64,000 bases of DNA from Geosiphon pyriformis (lineage: Eukaryota > Glomeromycota > Glomeromycetes > Archaeosporales > Geosiphonaceae): contig JAAOMT010000400.1 in the NCBI GenBank assembly GCA_016748015.1, forward strand, positions 341,163 to 405,162. Reading direction: 5' to 3'. Both the position numbers and the translations under genes were made by a program. Position 1 is the stretch's first letter. Every line of letters begins with the position of its first letter. The notes under the pieces were generated by a model. The model saw nothing but the letters and a program-made list of their open reading frames with translations. It was not told the origin of the DNA and searched no databases. This document shows positions 55,519-64,000 of the stretch, piece after piece.

Positions 55519-57331
55519 GCAACAACAACAACAGCAGCAAGATCAGCAATCTTGGGTTCAAAGGCAAAATACTCGTTTGGCGTTACAACAGCCTTATAAG
55601 CAATCTGTAATGCCAATGCCTGAACCTTATGAACCAGTTCGTCCTATTCCCATTGTTCATCGAATGCCAGTCCCACGCTTGCCAAAAATCCAAACAGGCT
55701 TTGGCTCTGGTGTTATTCACCAGCCAACCGTCGGTTATATTCAACAACCACAATCACTTGGTCGTGTATCACCTTCACCAGCTCAACAAGCCTTAATTAA
55801 TTCTTATTATGGGCATAAGCGCAACCCGAATAGTGGTTCATCTCATGTGCATCATGTTAAAAGGCATAGTATGCCAACGTTAGACTTGGAGAATGTAATT
55901 GATCAGGCACAACATCAGGCGCAAAACCCACTTCAAGAATCTTCATCATTAGATGCGAATTCTCGTGGTTATTTTCCTATTGCAGCAAATATGGGAAACC
56001 ATCCATCAGTAAAAGGACATTATGTAAATATTGAATTGAATGCCCCATCCAATGAAAACTCATCCCAGCCAAACTATTCCCATCTCAATAGTAATGTAAA
56101 TAATATTCAACAGAAAATGACTTCAATTCATTCATTGGCACCCACACAATTCCCAAACCATCCCTCCAATTCTCAAATGAATGTATTACATGTTACCAAT
56201 GATGCCTTTCCTACTATTGTGAAGCAACAGCATCACCAACAACAACAACAACAACAACAAGAGCAACAACGGCAGCAAACTGTTGCCATGGATATTTCTT
56301 CTAAACAGCATCGCCAGCAACCTCAGCAATTAACGCATCACCGATCAATGCCTCAGCTGAATACTGGCTCAACAATAATTCCAACCCCCTTATCAGCAGG
56401 CTATTCATCGTCTCAAGGAGGCGCGAGTTATTCAATATCGGGACAAAATTCGTCTGGGGGTTATATTTCTCAGGCTTATTCATTATCGTCTCAGGGTGTA
56501 AACAATATGACGGCAATGACGAAAAAGACCACGGGCAACCTTGCTCAGAATCGTCTACCTTCAATGTACACTAATTCGACAACAGTTCAGGTGCAGTCTC
56601 CGGAACAATATAACGGAACGCCACCCTTACTGCACCAGAAATCAAATGGATTAAAACAAGCCCAATCAAGTTCTGCAACTAAGTCTTCCATTAGCATTGG
56701 CGTGAGCAGTAATCCACCAACACCAGTGGATCTTCCTTTTGATTCCACAAGTTATCCCTCCGCTTCACATTATCAACCCTTTCTTGGTAGTCAAGGAAAT
56801 AATGTGAATCCTAGTAATATTAATCTTGGTGGTAACATTAACACTGGCACAACTTTGGTACATCAACTACCATCAACCAAACATGGACAAAATTCCTATG
56901 GGTCTGTTCAAGCACAACAAGGAATGAATGTTAATGTGACAAATGGAATTGGTGGATTCGTATTCCCAGCAATCATCTCTCATAACAATGCTACCAACAA
57001 CAGCATTCTTCCGATTTCTAACAAGCATTTTGAAGAAGGTACTACTAATGTTGGTATTCATGGTTCTGCTCCTGTTATGATAGCACCTCCTGGTCTGGGA
57101 GTTGCTGGCGGGTTTGGTGCCCCCAGTATGGCAATTCCATCTTCCCATCATATGCTTCCAACGAATGGTGGTGGTGCTGGAATGGGTTTCGTTACTGGTA
57201 GTGCTAGGATGGGTAATGCTGCTGGTGTAAACAAATCTGGGGTTAATGCGGCTGCTAACACGGCTGGCTCATCCAATCCTGTAGATGGAAGTTACTATTA
57301 TCGCTTAATTGATGGTGTTGGAATCGCATAA
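54468..57331 (+). CDS. Pho85-type cyclin (PCL/Clg1-like) with polyglutamine tract
   Basis: Two exons, 54468-54923 and 55052-57331, joined by a 128-bp intron (CAG|GTAAGA ... TTATAG|GTACTT, phase 0), give 911 residues. The N-terminal 100 residues are Gln/Pro-rich. The cyclin box spans roughly residues 105-255: AEFASNMVYQMWHF, STQFKNFCNQVLQQTQISESVVLLSLKYVQKL across the splice, then [30 protein letters not shown] and ELNIMELEFLDNLDFKLFVS, typical of Pho80/Pcl cyclins that activate Pho85-like kinases. A run of 27 Gln (residues 289-315) and a second Gln-rich patch (about 56226-56280) follow. The ~600-residue tail is low complexity (Ser, Asn, Gln, Gly), probably disordered. Which Pcl subgroup is uncertain. 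Confidence 0.88.
54924..55051 (+). other. intron of the cyclin gene
   Basis: GTAAGA donor and TTATAG acceptor. Retaining it would end the protein at the TGA at 54978-54980. Splicing restores a continuous cyclin box in phase 0. Confidence 0.85.
55460..55540 (+). repeat. CAA/CAG microsatellite coding 27 glutamines
   Basis: A pure Gln run of CAA with interspersed CAG, in frame with the cyclin CDS, ending at GAT 55541. CAG interruptions occur near both ends. Confidence 0.95.
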
Positions 57332-58546
57332 TTGGGAAGCTATCTCTACACAGTTATTGATAGAGATACTCGCAATGATATCCTCAGGAAAAGAAGGAAA
57401 GAAAGACCGGAGATGTATATGGGTGAACAATTTATATAAGTGGTTTTCAAGGGAGAGGAAAATTTGCAGTGAGAAGAAATTTTCTAGGGGTTTTCTTGTC
57501 AAATCATTTGAGCAAAGGTAACCTTTCAAGCCAACGGATCGGAGATGATGGGATTTATACAAGATATCATTAATTAATAATAATCTCCCAATCCCGTTGG
57601 AAGACAACAAAAACAATATTCAAAAATAGCAAGAAAGCATGATTTTATATTTGGGGATAATCTTTTTACTACCATTTTTACTCTGTATTGGCCAGGGATA
57701 ATATGAATTCGAACATTTAAGTGTCCAATTTCTTTGATTCGTCAAATTCCCTCCTCTTCGCATCCTTTTGAATCCATCATTATATCCTGTCGCTTTTTTT
57801 CTCTTCTTTTTTTTTTTACCACATTATTTTATAGCCCCGACAGGATAAAGTATTACTCGATTTCATGGTGAGACACGAGGAATAGTCTAAAGTTTGAATG
57901 CCAACAACGCAACATGTAATGTCCCTTTGAACAACATTTGCGTAAAATATTACGTCGAACATTGCACGTGATAATAGAATTGTTGTTGCGAGGTTGACCA
58001 AAATTTCCATTAAGCCAAAGGATAATTTCCAGAGTCGCATCGATTCTTGAGTTTCAATTGGTCAACAAAACTGTAAAAGATCGATTTTCCATGATCCCAT
58101 CTTAGGAAAGCGACATTATCTGCTCATTTCCCATTCGCAGTGAAATCAGCAAAGGTGATTGTATGGAAACCGGTCATTATTAACCATGTCAGGAGAATAT
58201 TTTCTTTTTTCCTTTGACCATCAAAATAATCGAAATCATTTTTCTAGGGCTCAATGTCTTAATATTATATTTATTGGTAAATACTCGGCGATACTGTGTC
58301 GGAAATGGCAAACCTTTATCAAATATGATATTATTGTTATTGTTTGCAATACAAAGTTTTAGCTTAATAGTCCATAGATTCCTTTCAACAAATAATGAAA
58401 ATGAGGTAGTTGAGAATTTAGTAGTCTACTTTGATTTCTTAAGTTAATCATTTCCAATAATTATCAACAGTTTATTGTCCGAAATAATTACATCATATTT
58501 TTTCGCAGTCTAATTCAAGAACATAAACGTTAACTGGTTTCAATTG
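57332..58546. other. convergent intergenic region
   Basis: Lies between the 3' ends of the cyclin (plus) and the Mis14 gene (minus), and should contain both 3' UTRs. A Gln/AT-neutral patch at 57830-58150 is less AT-rich but has no convincing frame. No RNA gene recognised. Confidence 0.55.
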
Positions 58547-59510
58547 TTATGTATGATTGTCTTTTGGTGATGGCAACATCGGGAGAATATCATTGATCAC
58601 AATTTGAACGCGCTCCAATTTTGAGAAATTGACCGAGGCAGACTGATTAAAAAATTAAGATTGACGATAAAAGATATCAATGTGAAAATTTATTTGTAAG
58701 AATAACGTGCTATTCTGTCAACACAAGAATCTCACCTTTTTTAGATCGGACAACATAACGAGACCTTGATTATAGGTTGCGATGTTCTGTTCCCGACGCG
58801 GCATTTCTTTGGTGATCACGTAAGTTACGAAGAGAAAGGTCAATATAGGACCTGAGCAATCATTTGAAACTTGAAATTAACAAGATACTCACCAGGCAAT
58901 GATCCCACGCTGGATATTTCATGATTCTCACAATTCATTGCGTCAAAATTGACACAATTTACCATCGCTGATTGTCGTTTCAACGCGTCCTGAATTAAAG
59001 CTTTTGCTTGTTCCGGAATGGTTTTTCGTCTATTAGTAACCTTGAGCATAGTTTCTTCAATTTCCCCGTGCATGTCTTGTACTTTTCTATATAAGACTTC
59101 GTCGAACGGTTGTACCTCTTGCATAATTTTACCAAAAGTTTAACAGATCAAACTGATGAAGGAGAACATAATAGCTTGTAGCGAGAAAAAACCTTCTTTG
59201 GCCTTCATAGCTTTCTCATAATCAATTCCATTCACTTGAATGTTTCCGGCTGCAAGTTTGAAAAGCTCGTCCACCCACTTGATCAAATTGGAAAAAAATT
59301 GAGATCGGTTTACATGTAAAGTTATCAGCAATTCAAAAGAAACCAGTCACAGACCTTTGAGACTAGTTTTGATACAGCAGGTTTCAATTGAGGGTCACCG
59401 TCTACACCCAGACGTTCTTCAACCGTTGCTAAAGCAGACTCATGAAGTCCTTCTTTGAGAAACAGAACGTCTTCTTTCGTGTCTAGTTGCAGTTTTGGAA
59501 AGTCATCCAT
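58547..59510 (-). CDS. kinetochore protein Mis14/Nsl1 family
   Basis: Five exons on the minus strand: 59510-59355, 59277-59193, 59117-58893, 58806-58736 and 58642-58547, total 633 nt, 210 residues. Introns are 77, 75, 86 and 93 bp. Three have ordinary GT(G/T)...AG ends; the first donor is the unusual GTCTGT. The order of blocks fits the family: MDDFPKLQLDTKEDVLFLKEG, then KWVDELFKLAAGNIQVNGIDY-like text across intron 1, EVQPFDEVLYRKVQDMHGEIE, KTIPEQAKALIQDALKR, and a short C-terminal helix ending in PKDNHT. Mis14/Nsl1 is a subunit of the MIND/Mis12 complex linking centromeric chromatin to the outer kinetochore. In intron 3 a nearer acceptor (CTCAG) also keeps the frame but would leave a 41-bp intron, so I prefer the AAAG acceptor at 58807. 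Confidence 0.85.
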
Positions 59511-62323
59511 TTTTTCATTTAATAATATAATAACATGAAAAGATTCATTGATTAAAAATTAATTTTTGGATAATAATAACTTTTTTTCAACAATATTTGT
59601 TTAACGTTTATATTTTGATTTTTGATTTTTAAACAAAATTATTTATTATATTATAAGTAAATAATAGAATTCAACCCATTTTTTAACATTAATACTATTA
59701 AATAATTTTAAATTTAATACCAAAAAACTTTTTTTACACAATAAATAAAAATTTTGACGTTTATTTAAAAAATTTATTATTATTATTGTTACTATTTAAG
59801 ATAAAAAATCAACAGTTTAATTAATTCAGTTAAATATGAATAAATGCACATGACAAATAAATTGACTAATCAAAAATCAATTTTTCATGTTAATTATTTG
59901 ATAGCATAATTAAAATTTTTACCATATAAAATTACATCAACACATGATTGAATTATAATTATTTTTAGGCAGTATTTACCAATCATTTTTAACTTATTTT
60001 AATTTTTTTTAAATGTTTTTAAAGTAGAGAATTAACTTAATTTAGAAAAAAAGAAATAATATAACCAGTAACAATTTGTGTTTTTCAAGAATTCCAATAA
60101 AATAATAATAATAATAATAATAATAATTGAAACATGATAGTATTGATAAAAAGAATAAAATTATAAATAGTATTGTCAGTAATGGTATAAAAAGTGAAAT
60201 CAATGACATCAGGAATCATGTAAATGGTGAATAGACTTGAAAACAATGATCATCATGAAAATGCATATATTGTTGAAAAAGATAATTGGAAAACCTGTTC
60301 TCTGGATTAGTAATTATAGAGAATATCTCGATCCTGATCATAGACGCAAAGTTAATTGGAGCAATGACAAAAATATTGATAAAAAAGTTTCTCCTCTAAT
60401 AGGGAAGGAAAGCCGATGATATTCTAACTAATGATTTAAGGTATCGAAAATAAAAACGTTGAGGAGAAACTTACTTAAACCAAATCGAGAGATTAAAAGT
60501 TTAAATAGAAAAATATATATATTCCTTAACGAACATAGTGGTCGAGTGATTCACCTTCCAAATATCGATAGAAAGTGGTAAAAATATTTTCTTACATAAA
60601 ACCTCTTTGATACTCTTCCATGTGATCAATAATACTCCTTAATTTTATTCAGATCTCAAACCCTCTTGTTCACATGTTCTCAAAAGGAAATTTTTTTAGA
60701 TCTATCTGAATAAAACAATAACATCATCGTGTTATTAAATGATAATAAATTGATTAGTTGGTTAGTTAGATAGTTATGAATGCGCAGAAATGGATTTTTG
60801 GGTAAAGCAAATTTGCTGGAGGAGAAGGATAAGATCCATAAATTAGCGGGTGACGAATCGTGTTAATTTACCAATTACGTGATAATATCAAAAGAATTTA
60901 TCTATCACATGAATATAAAATAGTCTCAGCTTAAAAATATAAAGTATTTTTCCATATATTAACACTAAAAGGAAAAACTATCGAAATTTAAAAAATAATT
61001 ATGAATACTAGAGTATTTCGTATTACTAGAAATAAATATATATACAAGTAGCGTTAGTTAGCAATAAAACTGGTGTACATTCCGAGAAAAACTAGGATTT
61101 GATACGACTTTTTTCAGGTTTGGCCTCTTTTTTGTCTTACACCTTCATCTTTTTGTCCCACAGTGCTAATAAATAAAGATATTAAATGGGTCACGAAAAT
61201 GGAATGCTTCATTTTCAAAGTTGGTAGGAGAATCAACACAGTTACTTTTGATCGAATGTAGTGAAACAATAATTAAAACAAAATAAGATCCTTGAACTTA
61301 AGGTATAAAAATTGTGACCAAAAAAGTTTTTCAAAAATAGCTTCGGCTTGGCCTTTTTCGGAATCTCGGATTTTATAATGGTGAGGAAACCATTGGGAGA
61401 ATTTGAGATTTAAAGAGTAATGATTTTAGTATAGTTAAAATACCCAAATGATCAAAAGTTTATAGTAAACTAGGCTTCTCTTAAATTTATCAAAAAACTT
61501 TTGATAACCTATTATTTTTAAAGTTTCTGAGACAAGATAATATTAATTTAAGCCCTTTTTCCTTTTTCCTTTTTGTTCGATAGCAGAACAAAAAATCTTA
61601 TGTTTTCAAGAAAATGTAACAATAAATCGAAAAGATTGCTATTGATTCTCATTAGTAAGAGGTAAAACTTTGATGTTTTGTTTTTTTTTACATCTCAAGT
61701 TATTAGAAATAGAAATATTCAAAAACATATATCTAATTGTTTTCTTTTTAATCAGTTTTTAATTACTATACCTTTTTTTCTGTTTAAAAAAATTCTTCAT
61801 TTATTTTGGTATCTAAAATCTTTTTATTGATTTAAACTTTATGGAAATAAGTTTTTTAGTAAACCATATTAATATTAATATCTTCGTTTACAATAATCGA
61901 TATTTTCAAAGAATTTTAAATATCGAAAATAGTTTAATCAAATTTAAAAAGCATTGAAAAATATTATTATTCAAAACTATTCTCTTATATAAAACATTAA
62001 TTGAAATAAAAATATGATTAACTTTTTTTTAGTTAATATTTAACTTTTAACAAATAATATTAAAAATGGTTATACATACAAAAAATATATGTATATTTTA
62101 AATTATTATATTTTTATTTATAAACAAAATTAAAATTAGTTAATTTATTAATTAACAAAAACAATAATTTTTTATATATTAATAATTAAATTAAATTAAT
62201 TTAAATATTGTTAACAATCACAATTAATTGTTTAATAAAAAATTTAATTTGAAATACAATAACGACTCTATTTTTTATGGTTTTTCGTTTTATTATTGCA
62301 AAATAAAAAATTTGAATAAATAA
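59511..62323. other. AT-rich region without a recognised gene
   Basis: A strongly AT-rich tract begins right at the Mis14 start (59511-60100). 60180-60560 has scattered coding-like pieces on the plus strand (a 60-codon frame at 60237-60419 and the reading LNEHSGRVIHLPNIDRKW near 60520-60575) that may be a gene or transposon relic. 61070-61400 is less AT-rich with no convincing frame. Nothing else is recognised. Confidence 0.5.
60101..60127. repeat. (AAT)9 microsatellite
   Basis: Nine perfect AAT units in an AT-rich intergenic tract. Confidence 0.95.
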
Positions 62324-62407
62324 TAGGGAATTGCTAAATAGACTCAATTAATTCAGATTTTAACCACATCTCTTGCAATTGAGAATCCTTTTAATTAACG
62401 AACTTGA

Positions 62408-62596
62408 GAACGTCCTTTAGGTACTTTAAATCGCTCTAAACAAAATATTGCTCATCAAGAATCATTTATTCAACGAAATTTATCCCAATTTGAAATTGTT
62501 GAAAATGGTTCTTCTCAAATTCAAGTATGTAAATGTAAAATTTGTAAAAAACAAGGCCATAATATTCGGACCTGTCCACAACGAAGTGTTTTTTAA
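62408..62596 (+). pseudogene. C-terminal fragment of a MULE-type transposase (zinc knuckle)
   Basis: The frame is open from 62408 (after TGA 62405-62407) to TAA 62594-62596, 62 codons with no ATG start. It reads ERPLGTLNRSKQNIAHQES and ends CKICKKQGHNIRTCPQRS: a CX2CX4HX4C knuckle with all four ligands, the usual tail of Mutator-like transposases. Codons are intact, unlike the gypsy block. It is probably a remnant kept when the element lost the rest of its gene. Confidence 0.65.
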
Positions 62597-62620
62597 TTAT
62601 AAAACACTTCGTTGTGGACA
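62573..62620. repeat. perfect hairpin with 20-bp arms
   Basis: 62573-62592 (TGTCCACAACGAAGTGTTTT) is exactly complementary to 62601-62620, with an 8-base loop TTAATTAT. It overlaps the end of the transposase fragment, including its stop codon. Confidence 0.95.
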
Positions 62621-62722
62621 ATTATAATATTCATTAATATGTTCCTATTTATATTGTTGAATACGAAACTATGACGTAAATAATATCACGTGTTGCGGGT
62701 GGGTCGATTTAGCAATTCCCTA

Positions 62723-64000
62723 AATAAATAATAAATTAATCTATTTTATAATTATAATTTTATGCATTTAAATAATTTCTTTGAAAAAATTAAAAGTTTT
62801 AAAACTAAAAATTATTTAACAATTAATATTAAATTCAAAACATATATTTAAACATAAAAAATAATTAAGAATTAACTTAATTAATAAGATTATAAACAAT
62901 TATAATTTTTTAACAAAAGTATAACCTAGTTATAAACTATGAAATAAAATATTAAGATTTCAAGTAGCCATAATTTATATGCTTTTTACATGTAATTAAT
63001 CATTCAAGTCAGTCAAGATTAAATTAAGTTAAATTTAACAAAAAAAATCTATTTTAAAAAAAAATTAATGTTTTACTATATCTTATTATATTACTTATTT
63101 AATAAATAGTAGTATTCTTATTTAATTTAATATTAAAAGATTAAAACTTTTAAAAAGCCATTATTTAATTAAAAATATTATTACTAACTAAAATATTAGA
63201 AAATATTATATTGTTACCAAATTTAATATTAATTTTAATCTTTAAAATATTATACTTTTTGCATAATTTGCATACTTTATTTTCAAAATCTGTAATTAGT
63301 TTTCTAATTATAATATATATTTACTTTTTAACTTAGTATACAAAGCAAAAAAAATATTAAACAACTTAAAAACTAAAATAACTAAAACACTAATAAATTC
63401 AATAATAAATCTAATTAATTAAACCAAAACAGTTAATTTAAACTTCAAAAAACCAACGAAAAATTTAAGATTAATAACAATAATTATAAAAACAACCAAA
63501 AATATAATAACAAAAAAACCAATAAAACAAAAATTATAACATTTAATTTAATATTAATAAATTAAGAATTAAAATTTTTAAAACTATCAATAAATTTAAA
63601 CAAAAATTTAAGAAAAAATAATATTATTATTTTATAATTTAAAATTAAATAATTTATATTTTTTTAATACTTAAAACAAAAATAACAGCCAAAAGTTTTT
63701 TATCATAATATTTTTTTAAAGTATTAGTTTTAATGATTATAATATTTAAATTTTTTTTTAAACCAAAAATAATAATTGTATATTATAAATATTAAACAAA
63801 ATTAAAAAAATAAAACAAATATTATTATTAATCTAAAAAACCAATTTGTTAATTTAAAGACTATATAACCAGAAAAAAAATTGATCAATTTAATTTAAAA
63901 AGAAAAGTAGAATTAACAACAAAAAAAATTAAAATAAACAATAACATAAAATTACAAACTAACAAACTTAACTTAAGAAAAACAATTTTATCAAAAATAT
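62723..64000. other. extremely AT-rich tract, no gene seen
   Basis: Mostly A/T homopolymer-like runs. From about 63340 the plus strand is A-rich with clearly more C than G. No open frame or RNA gene is supported. Confidence 0.6.

Larger units (their letters stand above)
62324..62722 (+). mobile_element. 399-bp MULE-like miniature element
   Basis: The ends are inverted: TAGGGAATTGCTAAAT(A)GAC at 62324-62343 and the complement of TAGGGAATTGCTAAAT(C)GAC at 62703-62722, one mismatch in 20. Both sides carry AATAAATAA (62315-62323 and 62723-62731), a 9-bp direct repeat of the length made by Mutator-like elements; the AT-rich setting lowers its weight. Inside is a transposase-tail fragment with a CCHC knuckle. 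It is too short to be autonomous. Confidence 0.72.

Noticed and set aside
55317-55616. Long minus-strand and alternative plus-strand frames over the cyclin
   Set aside because: They are shadows of the CAA/CAG repeat (poly-Val, poly-Thr) and oppose a well-supported exon.
58807-58892. Shorter intron 3 of the Mis14 gene ending at CTCAG
   Set aside because: It keeps the frame but would be 41 bp, well below the other introns, and adds a hydrophobic stretch (PILTFLFVTYVITK) foreign to the family.
60237-60419. 60-codon plus-strand frame as a gene
   Set aside because: No recognised motif, stops on both sides, and coding-like text continues only in other frames; at best a relic.
62324-62722. Tc1/mariner-type element with a TA duplication
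   Set aside because: TA lies at both ends, but the 9-bp direct repeat and the CCHC tail fit a Mutator-like element better.
1-64000. tRNA or rRNA genes
   Set aside because: I found no cloverleaf with recognisable A and B boxes and no rRNA-like blocks by eye; a scan by a dedicated tool could still find one.

Overview
The window looks like nuclear DNA of an arbuscular mycorrhizal fungus (Glomeromycotina, Rhizophagus-like). The reasons are the strong AT bias, genes with short GT-AG introns, fungal nuclear genes (an Esa1/Tip60-type MYST acetyltransferase, a Pho85-type cyclin, a Mis14/Nsl1 kinetochore protein), and Ty3/gypsy and LINE proteins of the kind that fill glomeromycete genomes. The genus is inferred from remembered protein families, not from a search.

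Positions 1 to about 49,960 are transposon inside transposon. The oldest layer is a minus-strand LINE (L, 45,895-49,956; its distal part lies outside the window). It is cut by a solo LTR (47,948-48,905) and by minus-strand gypsy element F. F is cut by minus-strand gypsy elements C and G. G is cut by H, an internally deleted relative. C is cut by plus-strand B (7,594-25,060) and by plus-strand D (1,200-6,742). B is cut by minus-strand A (14,686-22,188) inside its integrase. D is truncated in its dUTPase region by the 3' LTR of plus-strand E (1-1,199). At several junctions the interrupted reading frame or sequence resumes on the far side, with 4-bp target duplications.

The dominant gypsy family (B, C, D, F, G, H) reads in the order Gag, protease, Cys-rich/zinc-ribbon segment, dUTPase-like domain, reverse transcriptase, RNase H, integrase, then an extra downstream ORF running into the polypurine tract. 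A belongs to a second family that has no dUTPase. All copies are decayed by stop codons and loss of catalytic residues, mostly through C-to-T and G-to-A transitions.

From about 50 kb the window changes to ordinary gene space: MYST acetyltransferase (plus, 50,524-51,921), cyclin (plus, 54,468-57,331, one intron) and Mis14/Nsl1 (minus, 58,547-59,510, five exons). These act in chromatin acetylation, CDK regulation and kinetochore assembly; nothing here suggests they are co-regulated. Beyond 59.5 kb the DNA is very AT-rich and almost empty, except for a 399-bp MULE-like miniature element (62,324-62,722). It carries the zinc-knuckle tail of a transposase and a perfect 20-bp-arm hairpin.
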